Part shown: piece after piece, positions 12,457 through 23,430 of the stretch
Layout: each line of letters begins with the position of its first letter
Numbering within the stretch: the first letter of the stretch is position 1
From: Apiosordaria backusii
Lineage: Eukaryota; Ascomycota; Sordariomycetes; Sordariales; Lasiosphaeriaceae
NCBI GenBank assembly: GCA_030549205.1
Contig: JAUKTV010000005.1
Coordinates: 2,852,001-2,916,000, forward strand
Length of the DNA: 64,000 nucleotides
Direction: 5' to 3'
Program-made: the position numbers and the translations under genes
Notes under the pieces: model-generated
Database searches by the model: none
What the model was told of the DNA's origin: nothing
What the model saw: only the letters and a program-made list of their open reading frames with translations

Positions 12457-13227
12457 AAGGCTGTCAGTAACGACTGAAATAGGAAGACTGTGCTACGTGA
12501 ATCGTGGAGACCCCCTCAGCCGTATTTGAAGTAAACATTTCCGTTGATGCTTGGGCGTTGAAGATTGGGAGCCAATGTTGTTCGTTTATGTACCTAAAGA
12601 GGTCAAATCTAGACCAGTCGGAGAACAGCAGCAAATGACCGATCAGCCTTTGCCTGGTTGTGGTGGTGGACATTTCTATGACATGACATCACGAATTCCA
12701 CTCTCTCGGTTCCTAAAATCGGGACCATCGTGGATACAGCGGAGGCAAAAGGACGTGCTTCATTCTACGGATAGCAGTTGGCCAAAATGATCATTGCTCT
12801 CAGACGACTGAGAGACAGCGCTCCATCCACGTGTCGTGAAGTGTATGATGTTGCCGTGGTTTCCTTCTGTAGAGGCTGGTGTGCCAGATGGAAATGCGCG
12901 CAGTGGTTATCGGGCATACCTGCGGCAGGGCGCTGGGTCTGCTTGCATCACATCACGCCGCAGAGGAAGTTGCGGTCCTGTTTCGATGCGATGCCATTCC
13001 GAATGGCACGGTGGGGCGAGTGCATCTCGGGAATTGCTGCGATGGGCCGCACACCCCGCCAGCGCCCGCCCCAGCCCAACAAGCACTCCTCTTTTGTCCC
13101 GATCCAATCTCTCACACCCTTCTTCCATCTCATATAACGCCCCCTAGTGTCATCACCTCCTCTTTTCCAACTCCTTTTCGTTTCCAGAGAACAACAGAAC
13201 CACAGTTGCCATCTCGAAAGCGTCAAG
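12457..13227 (+). promoter_or_regulatory. Promoter and leader of phosphoglucomutase gene
   Basis: A 771-bp gap after the ten-exon gene. The final 90 bp are pyrimidine-rich (CACCTCCTCTTTTCCAACTC, about 13155-13187), the usual setting of transcription starts in highly expressed fungal genes, and run into the start codon at 13228. The ORFs here are shadows without coding evidence. Confidence 0.45.
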
Positions 13228-15251
13228 ATGCAAGTCAAATCCGTGGAATTCAAGCCCTTTACTGACCAGAAGCCTGGAACGTACGTCACTGCCCAGCACC
13301 CCACCTCCCCTGCAGCTTGCCCCGCGCAACTGAGCTGCGAGAGCTTCCCAAAGCTCTGCGCAGCTCAGTTCGAGGGTGCCCCCCCCTTCCTGAGAGCCAC
13401 CAGCTTTGTTTCTAACCTCCGCCGTGTGCATCTCCAGCTCCGGGCTTCGCAAGAAGGTCACCGTCTTCCAGCAGCCGCATTACAGCGAGGCTTTCGTGAC
13501 AAGCATTCTGTTGTCCATTCCTGAGGGCGTTAAAGGTGGGCACGGCGCACGCGTTAGTCGATCGAGACGATGTGAACTCAGCTGACAAGCCAACGCCTCA
13601 AGGGTCGTATCTCGTCATTGGCGGCGATGGGCGATACTGGAACCCCGAGGTTATCCAGGTTATTGCCAAGATTGGCGCTGCATATGGTGTGAAGAAGCTC
13701 TTGATCGGCCAGAATGGCATTCTGTCGACACCCGCCGCCAGCCATGTCATCCGCAAGCGCAAGGCTACCGGTGGCATTTTGTTGACTGCCAGTCACAACC
13801 CCGGCGGTAAGGCCCTACCTACAGCCTTTTTTCGTCTCGATGCTAACGGCATATGTACGTAGGTCCCAAGAACGACTTCGGCATCAAGTACAACCTTGCC
13901 AATGGCGGACCTGCCCCCGAGTCGGTCACCAACAAGATCTTCGAGGTGTCCAAGACCCTCACTTCGTACAAGATTGCGGATATTCCCGATGTTGATATTT
14001 CAACCATCGGTACCAAGTCATACGGCGACTTGGAGGTTGAGGTGGTGGACAGCACTGCTGATTATGTCGAGATGCTCAAAGACATTTTTGATTTCGACCT
14101 GATCAAGAAGTTTTTCAGCGCTCATCCTGACTTCAAGGTGCTTTTCGATGGCCTTTCTGGCGTCACTGGGCCATACGGCAAGGCCATTTTCCAGCAGGAG
14201 CTTGGTCTTGGTGATGAATCAATTCAGAACTGCGAGCCTTCTCCCGACTTCAACGGGGGCCACCCGGATCCCAACCTCACCTATGCGCACAGCCTCGTCG
14301 AGGTGGTCGAAAAAAACAGCATCCCCTTCGGTGCCGCATCTGACGGCGATGGTGACCGCAACATGATTTATGGCGCCGGTGCTTTCGTGTCGCCTGGTGA
14401 CAGCTTGGCCATCATTGCTCACCACGCCAATCTGATCCCATACTTCAAAAAGAATGGTGTGTACGGTCTGGCCCGCAGCATGCCCACCTCAGGGGCGGTT
14501 GACCTGGTGGCCAAGAAGCAAGGCCTAAACTGCTATGAGGTGCCGACAGGGTGGAAGTTTTTCTGCGCCCTGTTTGATGCCAATAAGCTGTCAATTTGCG
14601 GCGAGGAGTCTTTCGGTACCGGAAGCAACCATATTCGCGAGAAGGATGGTCTTTGGGCCATTGTAGCCTGGCTGAACATCATTGCTGGGTTGGGCGTTGC
14701 TAACCCCGGAGTTGCGCCGAGCATCAAGCAGATCCAAAAGGACTTCTGGTCCGAGTATGGACGCACCTTCTTCACGCGGTACGACTACGAGGATGTCGAC
14801 TCAGATGGCGCCAACAAGGTCGTTGGCGTGTTGAAGGACCTGGTGGCGGACCCTAACTTCGTTGGTAGCAAAGTGGGAGGTATGTGTTGGCCACTATTGA
14901 TGATTGAAATCCATGTGTGTTCTTGCCTTTACTAACAATGGCCTCTTAAAAAAAACAGACCGCACCGTTACCGAGGCTGGCAACTTCTCGTACACAGACC
15001 TGGACGGCTCCGTGTCCTCGAACCAGGGCTTATATGCTCGCTTCTCGTCTGGCAGCCGCATCATCGTCCGCTTGTCGGGTACCGGTTCGTCAGGCGCTAC
15101 AATCCGCCTTTACATCGAGCAGCACAGCAGCGACCCTGCCACATACGATTTAGATGCGCAAGAGTTCCTCAAGCCCGAGATCAAGATGGCCACCGAGCTT
15201 CTGAAGTTCAAAGAATTTGTTGGCAGAGACGAGCCGGATGTCAAGACCTAA
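13228..15251 (+). CDS. Phosphoglucomutase (glucose-1-P / glucose-6-P interconversion)
   Basis: Five exons: 13228-13280, 13438-13535, 13603-13806, 13863-14879, 14959-15251; 554 aa, the usual size for fungal alpha-D-phosphoglucomutase. The phosphoserine loop TASHNPGG is at 112-119 (Ser114 is phosphorylated), the Mg-binding loop DGDGDR at 279-284, the sugar-binding loop GEESFG at 365-370, and the phosphate-binding segment RLSGTGSSGATIR near the C-terminus. All four domains of the alpha-D-phosphohexomutase superfamily are therefore present and intact. The cytosolic enzyme links glycolysis to trehalose, glycogen, UDP-glucose and cell-wall synthesis. Intron 1 (157 bp) is the longest in this gene and follows only 53 coding bases. 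It converges with the oligoribonuclease gene, with only 95 bp between stop codons. Whether it is the PGM1 or PGM2 type cannot be settled here. Confidence 0.97.
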
Positions 15252-15346
15252 GCAGGAGGGACACGATAGCAAACTAGGCGTGGCAGTGCTGAATATACTG
15301 AATTTGTATTACTTTTATGTGTCCGGAAAGCAGCGTCAGTCTCTTT

Positions 15347-16152
15347 TCAGACGGATGACCCCCCTTGGAAAATAGTTGCCTTAAAGTACTTGGCTTCTTC
15401 AATGCTTTCGAGTATGTCGTCTTTTGCTTTGTGAAGTCCCTTCTTCCGGGGTGCCTTGGAAGCAATCTTTGGGCTGTACAACAATGTCAGAACATGACTG
15501 TGCGCAGATATTTGTAGATTCACAACACATACCACCATCGGCGTGCCGCCTCCTTGATACTGCTGACGTCAAGAATACGATAATGCAGGTGCTCGAGGAC
15601 TTTGTTATATGGCTCCTTTCGAAGGAAAGCTCGATCTGCGTGGACACTGTTTCCCGCAAGAAGAGCCGTGTTCTGATCAGGCACATACTGTTGGATATAT
15701 GTAAGCAAGCCCTCTGCAGCCTGTTGTGGTGTGACTGTGGACTTGATCACAGCATCCGTAAGGCCACTGTTACCATCTTTGGGAGCCGAGATTTGTTAAC
15801 GCTGGTGATATCGATATCTTGGAGGGGCTGGACACGCCGAGGCCTGGATGAAAGGCAAATGGACTTACGAACACATGTGCACCACTCGTCCATGGCATCC
15901 ATACGCGCCCTTGGTTGGTGGACCACCGTTCCCCAACCCTCGTCATCGAGCAAGTTGAGTTGGCCATCCGTGATAAGACAGTAAATCTCCAAAATCAGGT
16001 CATTGTCTGGGTCCAGACCAGTCATCTGGAACATCGTGATGAGTTAGTTAGCCATTGTGCATTGGAGTAACACGGAGACGTATTAGACATACCTCGCAGT
16101 CAATCCAAACAAGGGCGTCGCGCGGACGGGAGTTGGGTGTCTCGGTGGACAT
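15347..16152 (-). CDS. REX2: Oligoribonuclease, DEDDh 3'-5' exonuclease
   Basis: Four exons: 16152-16093, 16025-15869, 15776-15533, 15473-15347; 195 aa, with phases and GT/AG ends consistent. The DEDD residues are visible: D18 and E20 in WIDCEMTGLD, D120 in GNSVHADRAFL, and H168 with D172/D173 in LHKAKDDILESIEEA. MDEWCT, GLTDAVIKS and HYRILDVSSIKEAARRWCP are also standard oligoribonuclease blocks. The enzyme removes 2-5-nt RNA remnants; in yeast Rex2 acts in mitochondria and in 3' maturation of small RNAs, and a mitochondrial role is known for the human homologue. No clear targeting presequence is seen in this 195-aa form. The gene is divergent from the oxidoreductase gene and convergent with phosphoglucomutase. 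The REX2 symbol follows family orthology and was not searched. Confidence 0.93.
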
Positions 16153-16744
16153 GTTTTGCTGATGAGTGTTTCCCGAGTCACTTCTGAAAGTATGCCGTTG
16201 GCAGAAGATCAAAATTCAAGTGGCTTGTAAACGGCCGCCCACGTCGATGTTGCATTAAGCATCTTGTGCGGGTCTCCACCCCCGGAGCATCTAGCTGGCT
16301 GGGTCCGCTGGCTGGGCCCGGTTCGGGAGCGGCCAAGCGGGGCGACAACGGATGCGGTTCCGGCATTGTCCTTTTACCACCACATTTCCGGTGCTAATCG
16401 GAACGCAAAGCTTGGACATGATAGGATCGACGCCCATCGGGTAAGGCCCTGGTCGGAAAGTTGGGAGCCTAGACTTGTGTAAGGCATAACGAGGAGCGCC
16501 ATTCTCAACACGGAATGCCTTGCATTATCGTAGGCGCATTTTGCAGGTTCAACCTCCTGCCGTTAGCCTCGTCCCCATCGATCCCCAGGCCACATTCATC
16601 ATGTGAGCTAGCTGCCTAGAAAGAGTATATAAGCTTGCAGGAAACATATACAGAGGAAACATATCACCACATCCCTTCTCAAACCCAACTTGCTTACACC
16701 GGAACTTGCTCACCTCCTTCTCAAAACACAACCTACCCAACGCA
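16153..16744. promoter_or_regulatory. Divergent promoter, oligoribonuclease / oxidoreductase
   Basis: 592 bp between opposed start codons. A clear TATA box (TATATAA, 16626-16632) lies 113 bp before the plus-strand start at 16745, and the leader after it is rich in CAAC/CACC, as is usual for fungal mRNA starts. No matching TATA is seen for the minus-strand gene. This suggests a regulated oxidoreductase and a TATA-less housekeeping nuclease; that last step is inference. Confidence 0.6.
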
Positions 16745-18507
16745 ATGGAGAACAAGACACCACCAGATCAGCGAGTGGTTCCTCCGCCGCCTCCCCCAAT
16801 CTCCAAAAGCCCTCCTCGACTCCTGGTCATTGGTGCAGGCTCTCGCGGCCGGGCTTATGCTCGGGCTGTCATTTCGTCCAGCAATGGTGTTCTCACAGCT
16901 GTGGCGGAGCCGGACGACTACAAGAGGAACAAGTTCGGCGCAACGATGATATGGGGCTCCAACCTGTGTCCTCCCGAGGGGGCCTCTTTCAGAGACTGGC
17001 GCGAATTTGTGGCTTACGAAACAGCTCGCAGGGCACGTGTCCGAGCCGGCGAGAAGGATGTTGCCCCTGGTGTCGATGCTGCCTTTGTCTGTGTCCTCGA
17101 CGAGATGCACTGCGAGGTAGTCGTTGCTCTCTCTAAGCTCGGCGGAATACACATCATGTGCGAAAAGCCGCTGGCGACCACTTTGGACGACTGTCTCGAT
17201 ATGTGCAAAGCCCTGCAAGATAACGTCGACGGCAAAGGCCAACAAGCTGTCTTTTCAATCGGGCATGTTCTCCGATATAGCCCTCATAACAAGTTGCTCC
17301 GAAAGCTACTACTGGAGGACCGGGCCATCGGCGACATCCTATCGGTGGTGCATACCGAGCCTGTGGGCTGGTGGCATTTTACGCATTCATATGTCAGAGG
17401 CAACTGGTATGTATGCGCTTCTCATGGGCCCTTGTGATGGAGCGTGATGAAAAGCCCAATCGCAAGATGAGACATTGGTGCAAGGCTAATGAATCTTTTC
17501 CCCCCAGGCGTCGTGAAAACACATCGGCCCCCAGCCTGCTTACCAAAAGCTGTCATGATATTGATGTACTCTTGTGGCTCCTCTGCTCTCCTACGGATTG
17601 TTCGTCACCAAACTGTCCTCCACCTCACCTGCCCTCGACCGTGTCCAGCACTGGTTCACTGCAATACTTCAAAAGAAGTAGAAAGCCGGTTGCGGCCGGG
17701 GCGGCCACAAACTGCCTATCGTGCCCAGTTGAAAAATCCTGCAAGTATTCCGCCAAACGCATCTATGTTGGCCCGGACATCGTGGGTCTGGGCATGGGAA
17801 ACAGAGGGTGGCCGATGAGTATAGTCCTTCCAGACATCGAGTCTTACGGGAGCGAGCAAGAGGCCGAAGTTGCCGTGCTTGCGAATTTAGCTGAAGACTA
17901 TGATGCCAGCACTCCGGATGCAGAGGTCGCTCGGCACAACTGGTTTGGCAGATGTGTCTACGAAAGTGATAACGACGTTTGCGACGAGCAGGTGGTCACC
18001 ATCACTTGGGATGAAGACCCTAAGCCATCCCACCTTCCCGGTCTAGATGGTAGCAATGCCCATGCAACCTCTTTGGCGGACAACCTACACGGCCGCGGTA
18101 GCAAGCTGGCTACTTTCCACATGGTAGCTCAGACAAAGCAAGTCTGCGAACGGTATACTCATCTTTATGGCGTGAATGGCGAGATTTTTGCAGACTCAAA
18201 GACCATCACAGTTCAAGACTTCAATACAGGACAGACCACCACCCATAATACTCGCATCGAAAGCCTGGGACATGGCGGTGGGGATGCTGGCTTGACGCGC
18301 CAGTTTGTCACCGCCGTGGATATGGTCAAGAATCACGGTTGGTCAACCGACAAAGCCCAGAAAGAGCTGATCGGATGCACCTTGGAAGAGGTAATTCGAA
18401 GCCACGCAATGGTTTTTTGCGCCGAGGAAGCACGGAAAGAGAAGAAAGTGGTTGACTGGGCTGAGTGGTGGTCTAAGGAGGTGGGCGCCAAGTTGGAGCA
18501 GGTGTGA
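16745..18507 (+). CDS. NAD(P)-dependent oxidoreductase, Gfo/Idh/MocA family
   Basis: Two exons, 16745-17406 and 17508-18507, giving 553 aa. A proline-rich leader is followed by a Rossmann fold with LLVIGAGSRGRAYAR at about 26-40 (GxGxxG type), the family EKP motif at 140-142 (MCEKPLATT), and the KSCHDIDVL motif (His237, Asp240), the usual catalytic region. A cysteine group at C290, C293 and C299 (CLSCPVEKSCKYSAKRIY) is known from one branch of this family, and a second group of cysteines lies just before it (C247, C252, C257). The family oxidises or reduces sugars, inositols and related alcohols; the substrate cannot be read from sequence. No signal peptide, so probably cytosolic. The start is set by the TATA box 113 bp upstream and the absence of a better ATG. 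The 101-bp intron falls inside a Trp codon. Confidence 0.9.
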
Positions 18508-19215
18508 GTGAGGTTCTCACAAGATCAGACCATTGTTGGCCAGGCTTGACGTTGCCTTCTACTTTATTTCGTCTTTTTGGGAGGTCATTGGTGCACATCC
18601 GGGATCAAGGTAGCAGCTTTCCAAAAGAATTCAATCCATCAAAGGCAAGACGTGTACAAACCAACATCCCCCACTGACAATTTAAAGTTCGTTGGATCCA
18701 GATCCTTCAGTCGCGGTTGGTATTTTAGGGGCAGGCCGAACGACATCAGTTTCATCTTGTCGAGGTCGTTCCAGGTCCGCCGCCCTTGGCAGTGTCGATG
18801 CACTGTGGACTGCCGTCCGCTTGACGTCAACGTCTCGACCGATGTTGTCAAACGTCATTGGCAGACGGGTGTAGAACCAAGAGGGCTGCAGGCACAAAAA
18901 ACTATCCTGAGCTGGCAGTTCTGTGGCGGTTGACCAATGATGGTTGGCCTGGGGCGGGAGGGTGTCCCAAACAGGGAACATAATAAGGGGCGCGCGCTCT
19001 TGAACCCCAGGACCTGAAGGGCCACCCGTTTTTATCCCGCCTCAAAAGATCCCATTTCCCCACCATTTGCACCCCTCCATCCCGCCATTTCCCCAAACTC
19101 CACAGTGAACTTCGGTGTCGAATCTTGATACCCATCACGCGTTGCATTCAACCACGTCCGCATTGCTTGCCCACCCTTCTCCCGATTTTCGTGTTCATCA
19201 GGCCCAAAAGACGCC
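18508..19215 (+). promoter_or_regulatory. Intergenic region before the oxysterol-binding gene
   Basis: 708 bp containing the 3' end of the oxidoreductase mRNA and the promoter of the next gene. The last 190 bp are C-rich (CCCATTTCCCCACCATTTGC, about 19049-19068), typical of a fungal leader. No supported gene or repeat. Confidence 0.4.
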
Positions 19216-20610
19216 ATGGAGACACCCCCGCAACAAGCCAGTGCTGGAGGAAGCTGGACTGCTTTCCTCAAGGTCAGTTGCCTCCTCGATGTTCTTCTGT
19301 CCACGCACCATTGCCTTTTGACGGGCATGCGGCTGACCTTGCCTTGACTGGACCAGTCCATCGCCTCGTTTAACGGAGACCTCTCCAGCCTTACCGCGCC
19401 TCCCTTTATCCTGTCGTCCACCAGCTTGACCGAATTCAGCTCGTACTGGTGCGAGCATCCCTCCGTTTTCGCCGCACCTGCTAAGGAATCTGATGCCGCA
19501 AAACGTGCGATTCTGGTGTTGAAGTGGTTCTTGACGACCCTAAAACAGCAGTATGCTAGCCGGAGTGAGCAATATGGAAACGAAAAGAAGCCCCTGAACC
19601 CATTCTTGGGCGAACTTTTCCTTGGAAAGTGGGAGGATGATGCTGGAACAACCGAGCTCATCAGCGAGCAGGTTAGGTTCGTTGCCCCTCCCCCCTCACC
19701 GTCGCACCTGGCAGGCTGCTAACACTGGCGTTCTTCGCGACAAAGCCACCACCCGCCAGCAACTGCTTACAACATCACTAATGTGCCAACCGGTGTTCGG
19801 CTCGAGGGCTACAACGCCCAAAAAGCGTCCTTTTCCAAAACAATCAACGTCAAGCAAATAGGCCATGCCGTGCTCACTGTTCCTACGTCTTCGGGGCAAC
19901 CCGACACCTATTTGATAACCCTTCCATCACTGCATATCGAGGGTCTTATCTTTGGATCGCCTTTTATCGAGCTTGACGGTAGCTCGTACATCACATCTTC
20001 GACCGGCTTCACGGCAAAGATCGACTACAGCGGAAAGGGTTGGTTGTCTGGCAAGAAGAATTCTCTCACTGCGGTCTTGTATCCGACCGGGAAAGAAAAA
20101 GATGTTCTCTTCAACGTCTCGGGACAGTGGACCAAGACCTTCGAGATACATTCTGGCCCGGCCAAGCACAACAGCGCCAGCAACTTGGTAGAGCTCTGGG
20201 ACCCAGAGCAAAACCCCACCAGCGATCTCATCGTCGCTCCCATTGAGGAGCAACACCCTCTTGAATCGAGAAGAGCATGGAGCAAGGTTGCAGCCGCTAT
20301 CGCCAAGGGTGAATTTGACACTGTCCATGTAGAGAAAAGCAAGATCGAAAACGCCCAGCGTGAGATGCGCACCAAGGAGAAGGCCGAGGGGCGCACATGG
20401 GAGCGGCGGTATTTTACGGCCTCCTCAGATTCAACTGATCCGATCTTGGTTCAGCTGGGGCCAGTCGTCAACTTGGCCGAGCACGGCGATGCGGATAAGA
20501 CGGGCGGATTATGGCGATTCGATTCGCAGAAGTCGGCCAAGGCACACACTACGCCTGTGCCAACTGGTGAGGAAGCGGCCAAACTGGCCAGAGAGTTGCT
20601 TGGCCAGTGA
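19216..20610 (+). CDS. Oxysterol-binding protein homologue, short KES1/OSH4 type
   Basis: Three exons: 19216-19272, 19357-19676, 19746-20610; 413 aa. The family fingerprint EQVSHHPP is at 123-130; its Val-Ser part spans intron 2, which is why the donor at 19677 (GTTCGT) is preferred to the GTTAGG four bases earlier. KPLNPFLGELF (about 97-107) precedes it, and the C-terminus holds the expected EKAEGRTWERRYF and GGLWRFD segments. There is no PH domain, ankyrin repeat or FFAT motif, so it belongs with yeast Kes1/Osh4 (434 aa). Those proteins exchange sterol for phosphatidylinositol-4-phosphate at the trans-Golgi and restrain vesicle formation. Convergent with the deubiquitinase gene. Confidence 0.94.
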
Positions 20611-20942
20611 GCACACCACGGTCATGTCTTATGGCCAACAATTCTCCCTGGAACAAGCACAGAAACGACCGTCATATAGGAGACCGCACGGTGTTCTACA
20701 GACACCCAAACAGGTACAAGCAAATTACCCTGCAAGGAGTTAACAGAGCCATGTTCTAGTCCTGTTTGGGGATGATCCGTTAACTTAGTCTAATTAATGG
20801 ATCTATTGTTCTCCAACCTGCCTTGCTCAGACGTGGGCTACCACGCGTGACCACAGACCCTGAATACGCACATAAAGAATGGGTTCCATCATGTACAAAA
20901 GTTCGGAGAGAACTGCTGCTCGATCGTTATTCGAAACGGGCT
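20611..20942. terminator. Shared 3' flank of two convergent genes
   Basis: 332 bp between the stop codons of the oxysterol-binding gene and the minus-strand deubiquitinase. It must hold both polyadenylation regions. Candidate A/T-rich signals are near 20790-20805 (ACTTAGTCTAATTAATGG). No gene. Confidence 0.4.
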
Positions 20943-22871
20943 CTATACACGCTCCACTTCGTAAAAAAGAAGGTAGACCTCCCGCTGCATGCTCAAAACA
21001 TCTCGAGTGCTTGCTTCTTTGACCTTGTCATCACTGATGCGCCACCAACGGTCTTGTACTTTTCGCCGTTTCGGTTTGGCTATGGGCACTGGTTTCAAAG
21101 TGTGTGCATCCATACCAACAGCTTTAGGGTTGCTTTCTGCTCTGGATGAAGGCCTCGACGTAATTTTGGAGAAGGTTGATTTGGCGTTTACAGCAACTGA
21201 CCGCAGACTGCTCGAATCCGGGTCTCTAGCCCGGTTGGCAGGCATAGCGGGTGCTTGCTGAGAACTCAGAGATGCCCTTGCTTTGTCGTCACCTGTTGGT
21301 GTAGATGTTTGAGGGCCCGGCACCAAAGCAGTCGGCGAATTCAATGATGATGTCGGTGAGTCAGCCCCAGAAGGGGACAAGAGATCTGGTGTTGATACCA
21401 ACGGACTCTCCTCCCCACCGTCAGGCTGCCGGGCCTTGATTGGAGGTGTCGGCGCCGGACTAGCTGTCCTGCTATAGGCCTCTGCTGGCTGGAACGTGTT
21501 GGGGTTCGAGAAGGGTGATTGGAGAACCTGACGCCGAAACGTTTCGTAATGGCCGCTGTCGTGACTCCCCTTGTGTGTTACTACGCCCAAGAGCTTGTAC
21601 TTCTTCTGGTGAAGCAACCCACCCAAAGGCAACTCCTCAGGAAAGGCCACTTTGGCCGAGTTTTTCTGGGAGTAGTGGCTGGCATCGAAGATTGAGCGAG
21701 AGAGATGGATGGCCAGGATTTTTGGAAAGCTGATAAGGCGGATGTGGCGTGCTATTCGGCGCCTTGGTGCATGGCTGAGACCTGGCAAAGGAACATCTTT
21801 GGGGGGGTTTTCAGGATCTGTGACAAGGGCAAGCTCAAGCTTGTCGATGGCTGCCCTGGTTTTTGCTTTCGCGGACTCGGATGTAGACCGCTGCAGGTTT
21901 GCTTCCAGTAACGACACAGCGTGTACCAGTCGGCACTTTTCACATTTAAAGTCGTCAATGTATTCGGTCTTGAACATACCGTCAAAACAAGCACCAAGCG
22001 TTGTAGCTGAGGACACCTGTGGCACATTGAGGGTCAACGTGCAAAAGGTTGTTGCGGTGGGACGTGGCTTGAAACCGCAGGTCAGGCACTCGATTTGTGA
22101 TTCAGACTTTCCTTCCATTGGAAAACCTTCTTCTTCTTCGTCTTCCTCGCCAGGTCCGTTTTCGACATATTTTCTCAACTCTTGTCCGTTTTCAACCCCA
22201 TTGACCTGAATGATCACGTTTTGCATAGCATCGCCACCCAGCCCCGCCTGTCCTTTCTCTAGAGACCTATCAATCATAGCACCCAGTCGTCGAGCAGAGA
22301 TTCGCGCCCTTCGGCCTGCATGGTATTCGTTGCAAAGCCTCTCCGCAACCACCTGCAAGAATTCCTGGGCGTCTTGTTGCTGTCTGCTGACTCGTTGGCG
22401 AAATGCCTCCTCCAGGACACGGAGAAATGGCAGGGCAGAAATGGTCTTTTTGTATAATGGACGCTCGTTGAGGGAATCTAGAATGTCTTTGAGACCCTTT
22501 GTCACCAGACCTCTTTGGAATCCCTCCATCTTCCATTTCGGCGTGTCGCTCCGGAAGTGCTGCGCATCACCCGGCAGCATACCGACTGGCACAACCTGCG
22601 CGTAAACGAGCTCGTCATCGAGGCTGCGGCGGTGTGTTTCGCGTATCAAATAAAGTCGAAGGTCTCCCAGTCCGGCGAGAGCCTGGAGCACCGAGTTGAT
22701 GAAACAGTCATTTGCAGGATTGGAGAGGCCGACGACCCCGTTTTTTCGATTCGTGGAGGCAGCTGGGCCGGAATCAAAGAAGAATGTCGGACCGAACACG
22801 TAGATGAGGGTGATGGCGGCGAACGAGGCACCTGCAGCATAGGTTGCAACTGTGAGAGTCTTGTCGGGCAT
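20943..22871 (-). CDS. Membrane-anchored ubiquitin-specific protease, UBP16/USP30-like
   Basis: Single exon, 642 aa from the ATG at 22871. A hydrophobic anchor spans about residues 7-31, and the catalytic domain follows at once. The Cys box GLSNPANDCFINSVLQALAG carries the nucleophile C56; QQQDAQEFL is at 165-172; a zinc-ribbon-like pair of CxxC motifs is at C262/C265 and C310/C313; the His box KGSHDSGHYETFRR carries H441. The domain ends with WWRISDDKV and VYLLFYEVERV at the C-terminus. A disordered Ser/Pro/Thr insert separates the His box from the last strand. Yeast Ubp16 sits in the mitochondrial outer membrane and human USP30 does likewise; the N-terminal anchor here fits that. The frame stays open upstream to 23330 with another ATG at residue 22 of that extension, so a longer form is possible. 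This is the last gene before the RIP-mutated block. Confidence 0.92.
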   Translation of the reverse strand: MPDKTLTVATYAAGASFAAITLIYVFGPTFFFDSGPAASTNRKNGVVGLSNPANDCFINSVLQALAGLGDLRLYLIRETHRRSLDDELVYAQVVPVGMLPGDAQHFRSDTPKWKMEGFQRGLVTKGLKDILDSLNERPLYKKTISALPFLRVLEEAFRQRVSRQQQDAQEFLQVVAERLCNEYHAGRRARISARRLGAMIDRSLEKGQAGLGGDAMQNVIIQVNGVENGQELRKYVENGPGEEDEEEEGFPMEGKSESQIECLTCGFKPRPTATTFCTLTLNVPQVSSATTLGACFDGMFKTEYIDDFKCEKCRLVHAVSLLEANLQRSTSESAKAKTRAAIDKLELALVTDPENPPKDVPLPGLSHAPRRRIARHIRLISFPKILAIHLSRSIFDASHYSQKNSAKVAFPEELPLGGLLHQKKYKLLGVVTHKGSHDSGHYETFRRQVLQSPFSNPNTFQPAEAYSRTASPAPTPPIKARQPDGGEESPLVSTPDLLSPSGADSPTSSLNSPTALVPGPQTSTPTGDDKARASLSSQQAPAMPANRARDPDSSSLRSVAVNAKSTFSKITSRPSSRAESNPKAVGMDAHTLKPVPIAKPKRRKVQDRWWRISDDKVKEASTRDVLSMQREVYLLFYEVERV

Positions 22872-23430
22872 TCTTAATGCGGAACAAGGAGGCGGCTCGC
22901 CAGGAACTAGGAGGCTCCTTGGGTACCAAATGCAATCGTTGGTGGCGGCTTCGTAAATCTGATCGTGTGCGGTGGTTTGTTTGCGACTGACGAAAGATTT
23001 CTCACAGGGATCGATCGCGCATTGGCCAATCGACACAGCCAAGCTGACAAAGAAAGTGTAGCAATGACGAGGACTCCCACAATGAGCACCCAATGCAGAT
23101 GCGCCGGAAGACGGGCCGGGAAACAAGCCTGACGCAAAGGTTCTGAGATACAGCCCGGCGATCGACAAGAGTGGTACCTTGTCTGCCGGCCAGTGGAGGA
23201 TTGTGGGCGATTTGGGTAGATCAAAATGACGAGCAGGTAGTCTCAGTAGCTCAGACCAGTGCATCGTGTGTTGTATGTACCCTGGGCTCCACCCCCCACC
23301 CACACCCCGGCACCCCTCCCGGCCGGCCAATCAGAAGCCTACATTATACAATACCGAATACTGGTCTGAGGACCGAAGTGGAATTTTGGAACAAAATAGT
23401 CATATAACTTAGCCTGTAGGTTAAGAACTA
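22872..23430 (-). promoter_or_regulatory. Deubiquitinase promoter and edge of the gene block
   Basis: The 560 bp upstream of the deubiquitinase start. Composition is normal to about 23,340 (a C-rich CCCACCCACACCCCGGCACC run lies near 23299) and then turns abruptly AT-rich. This is the only place for the deubiquitinase promoter, so the promoter directly abuts the AT-rich block. Confidence 0.5.
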
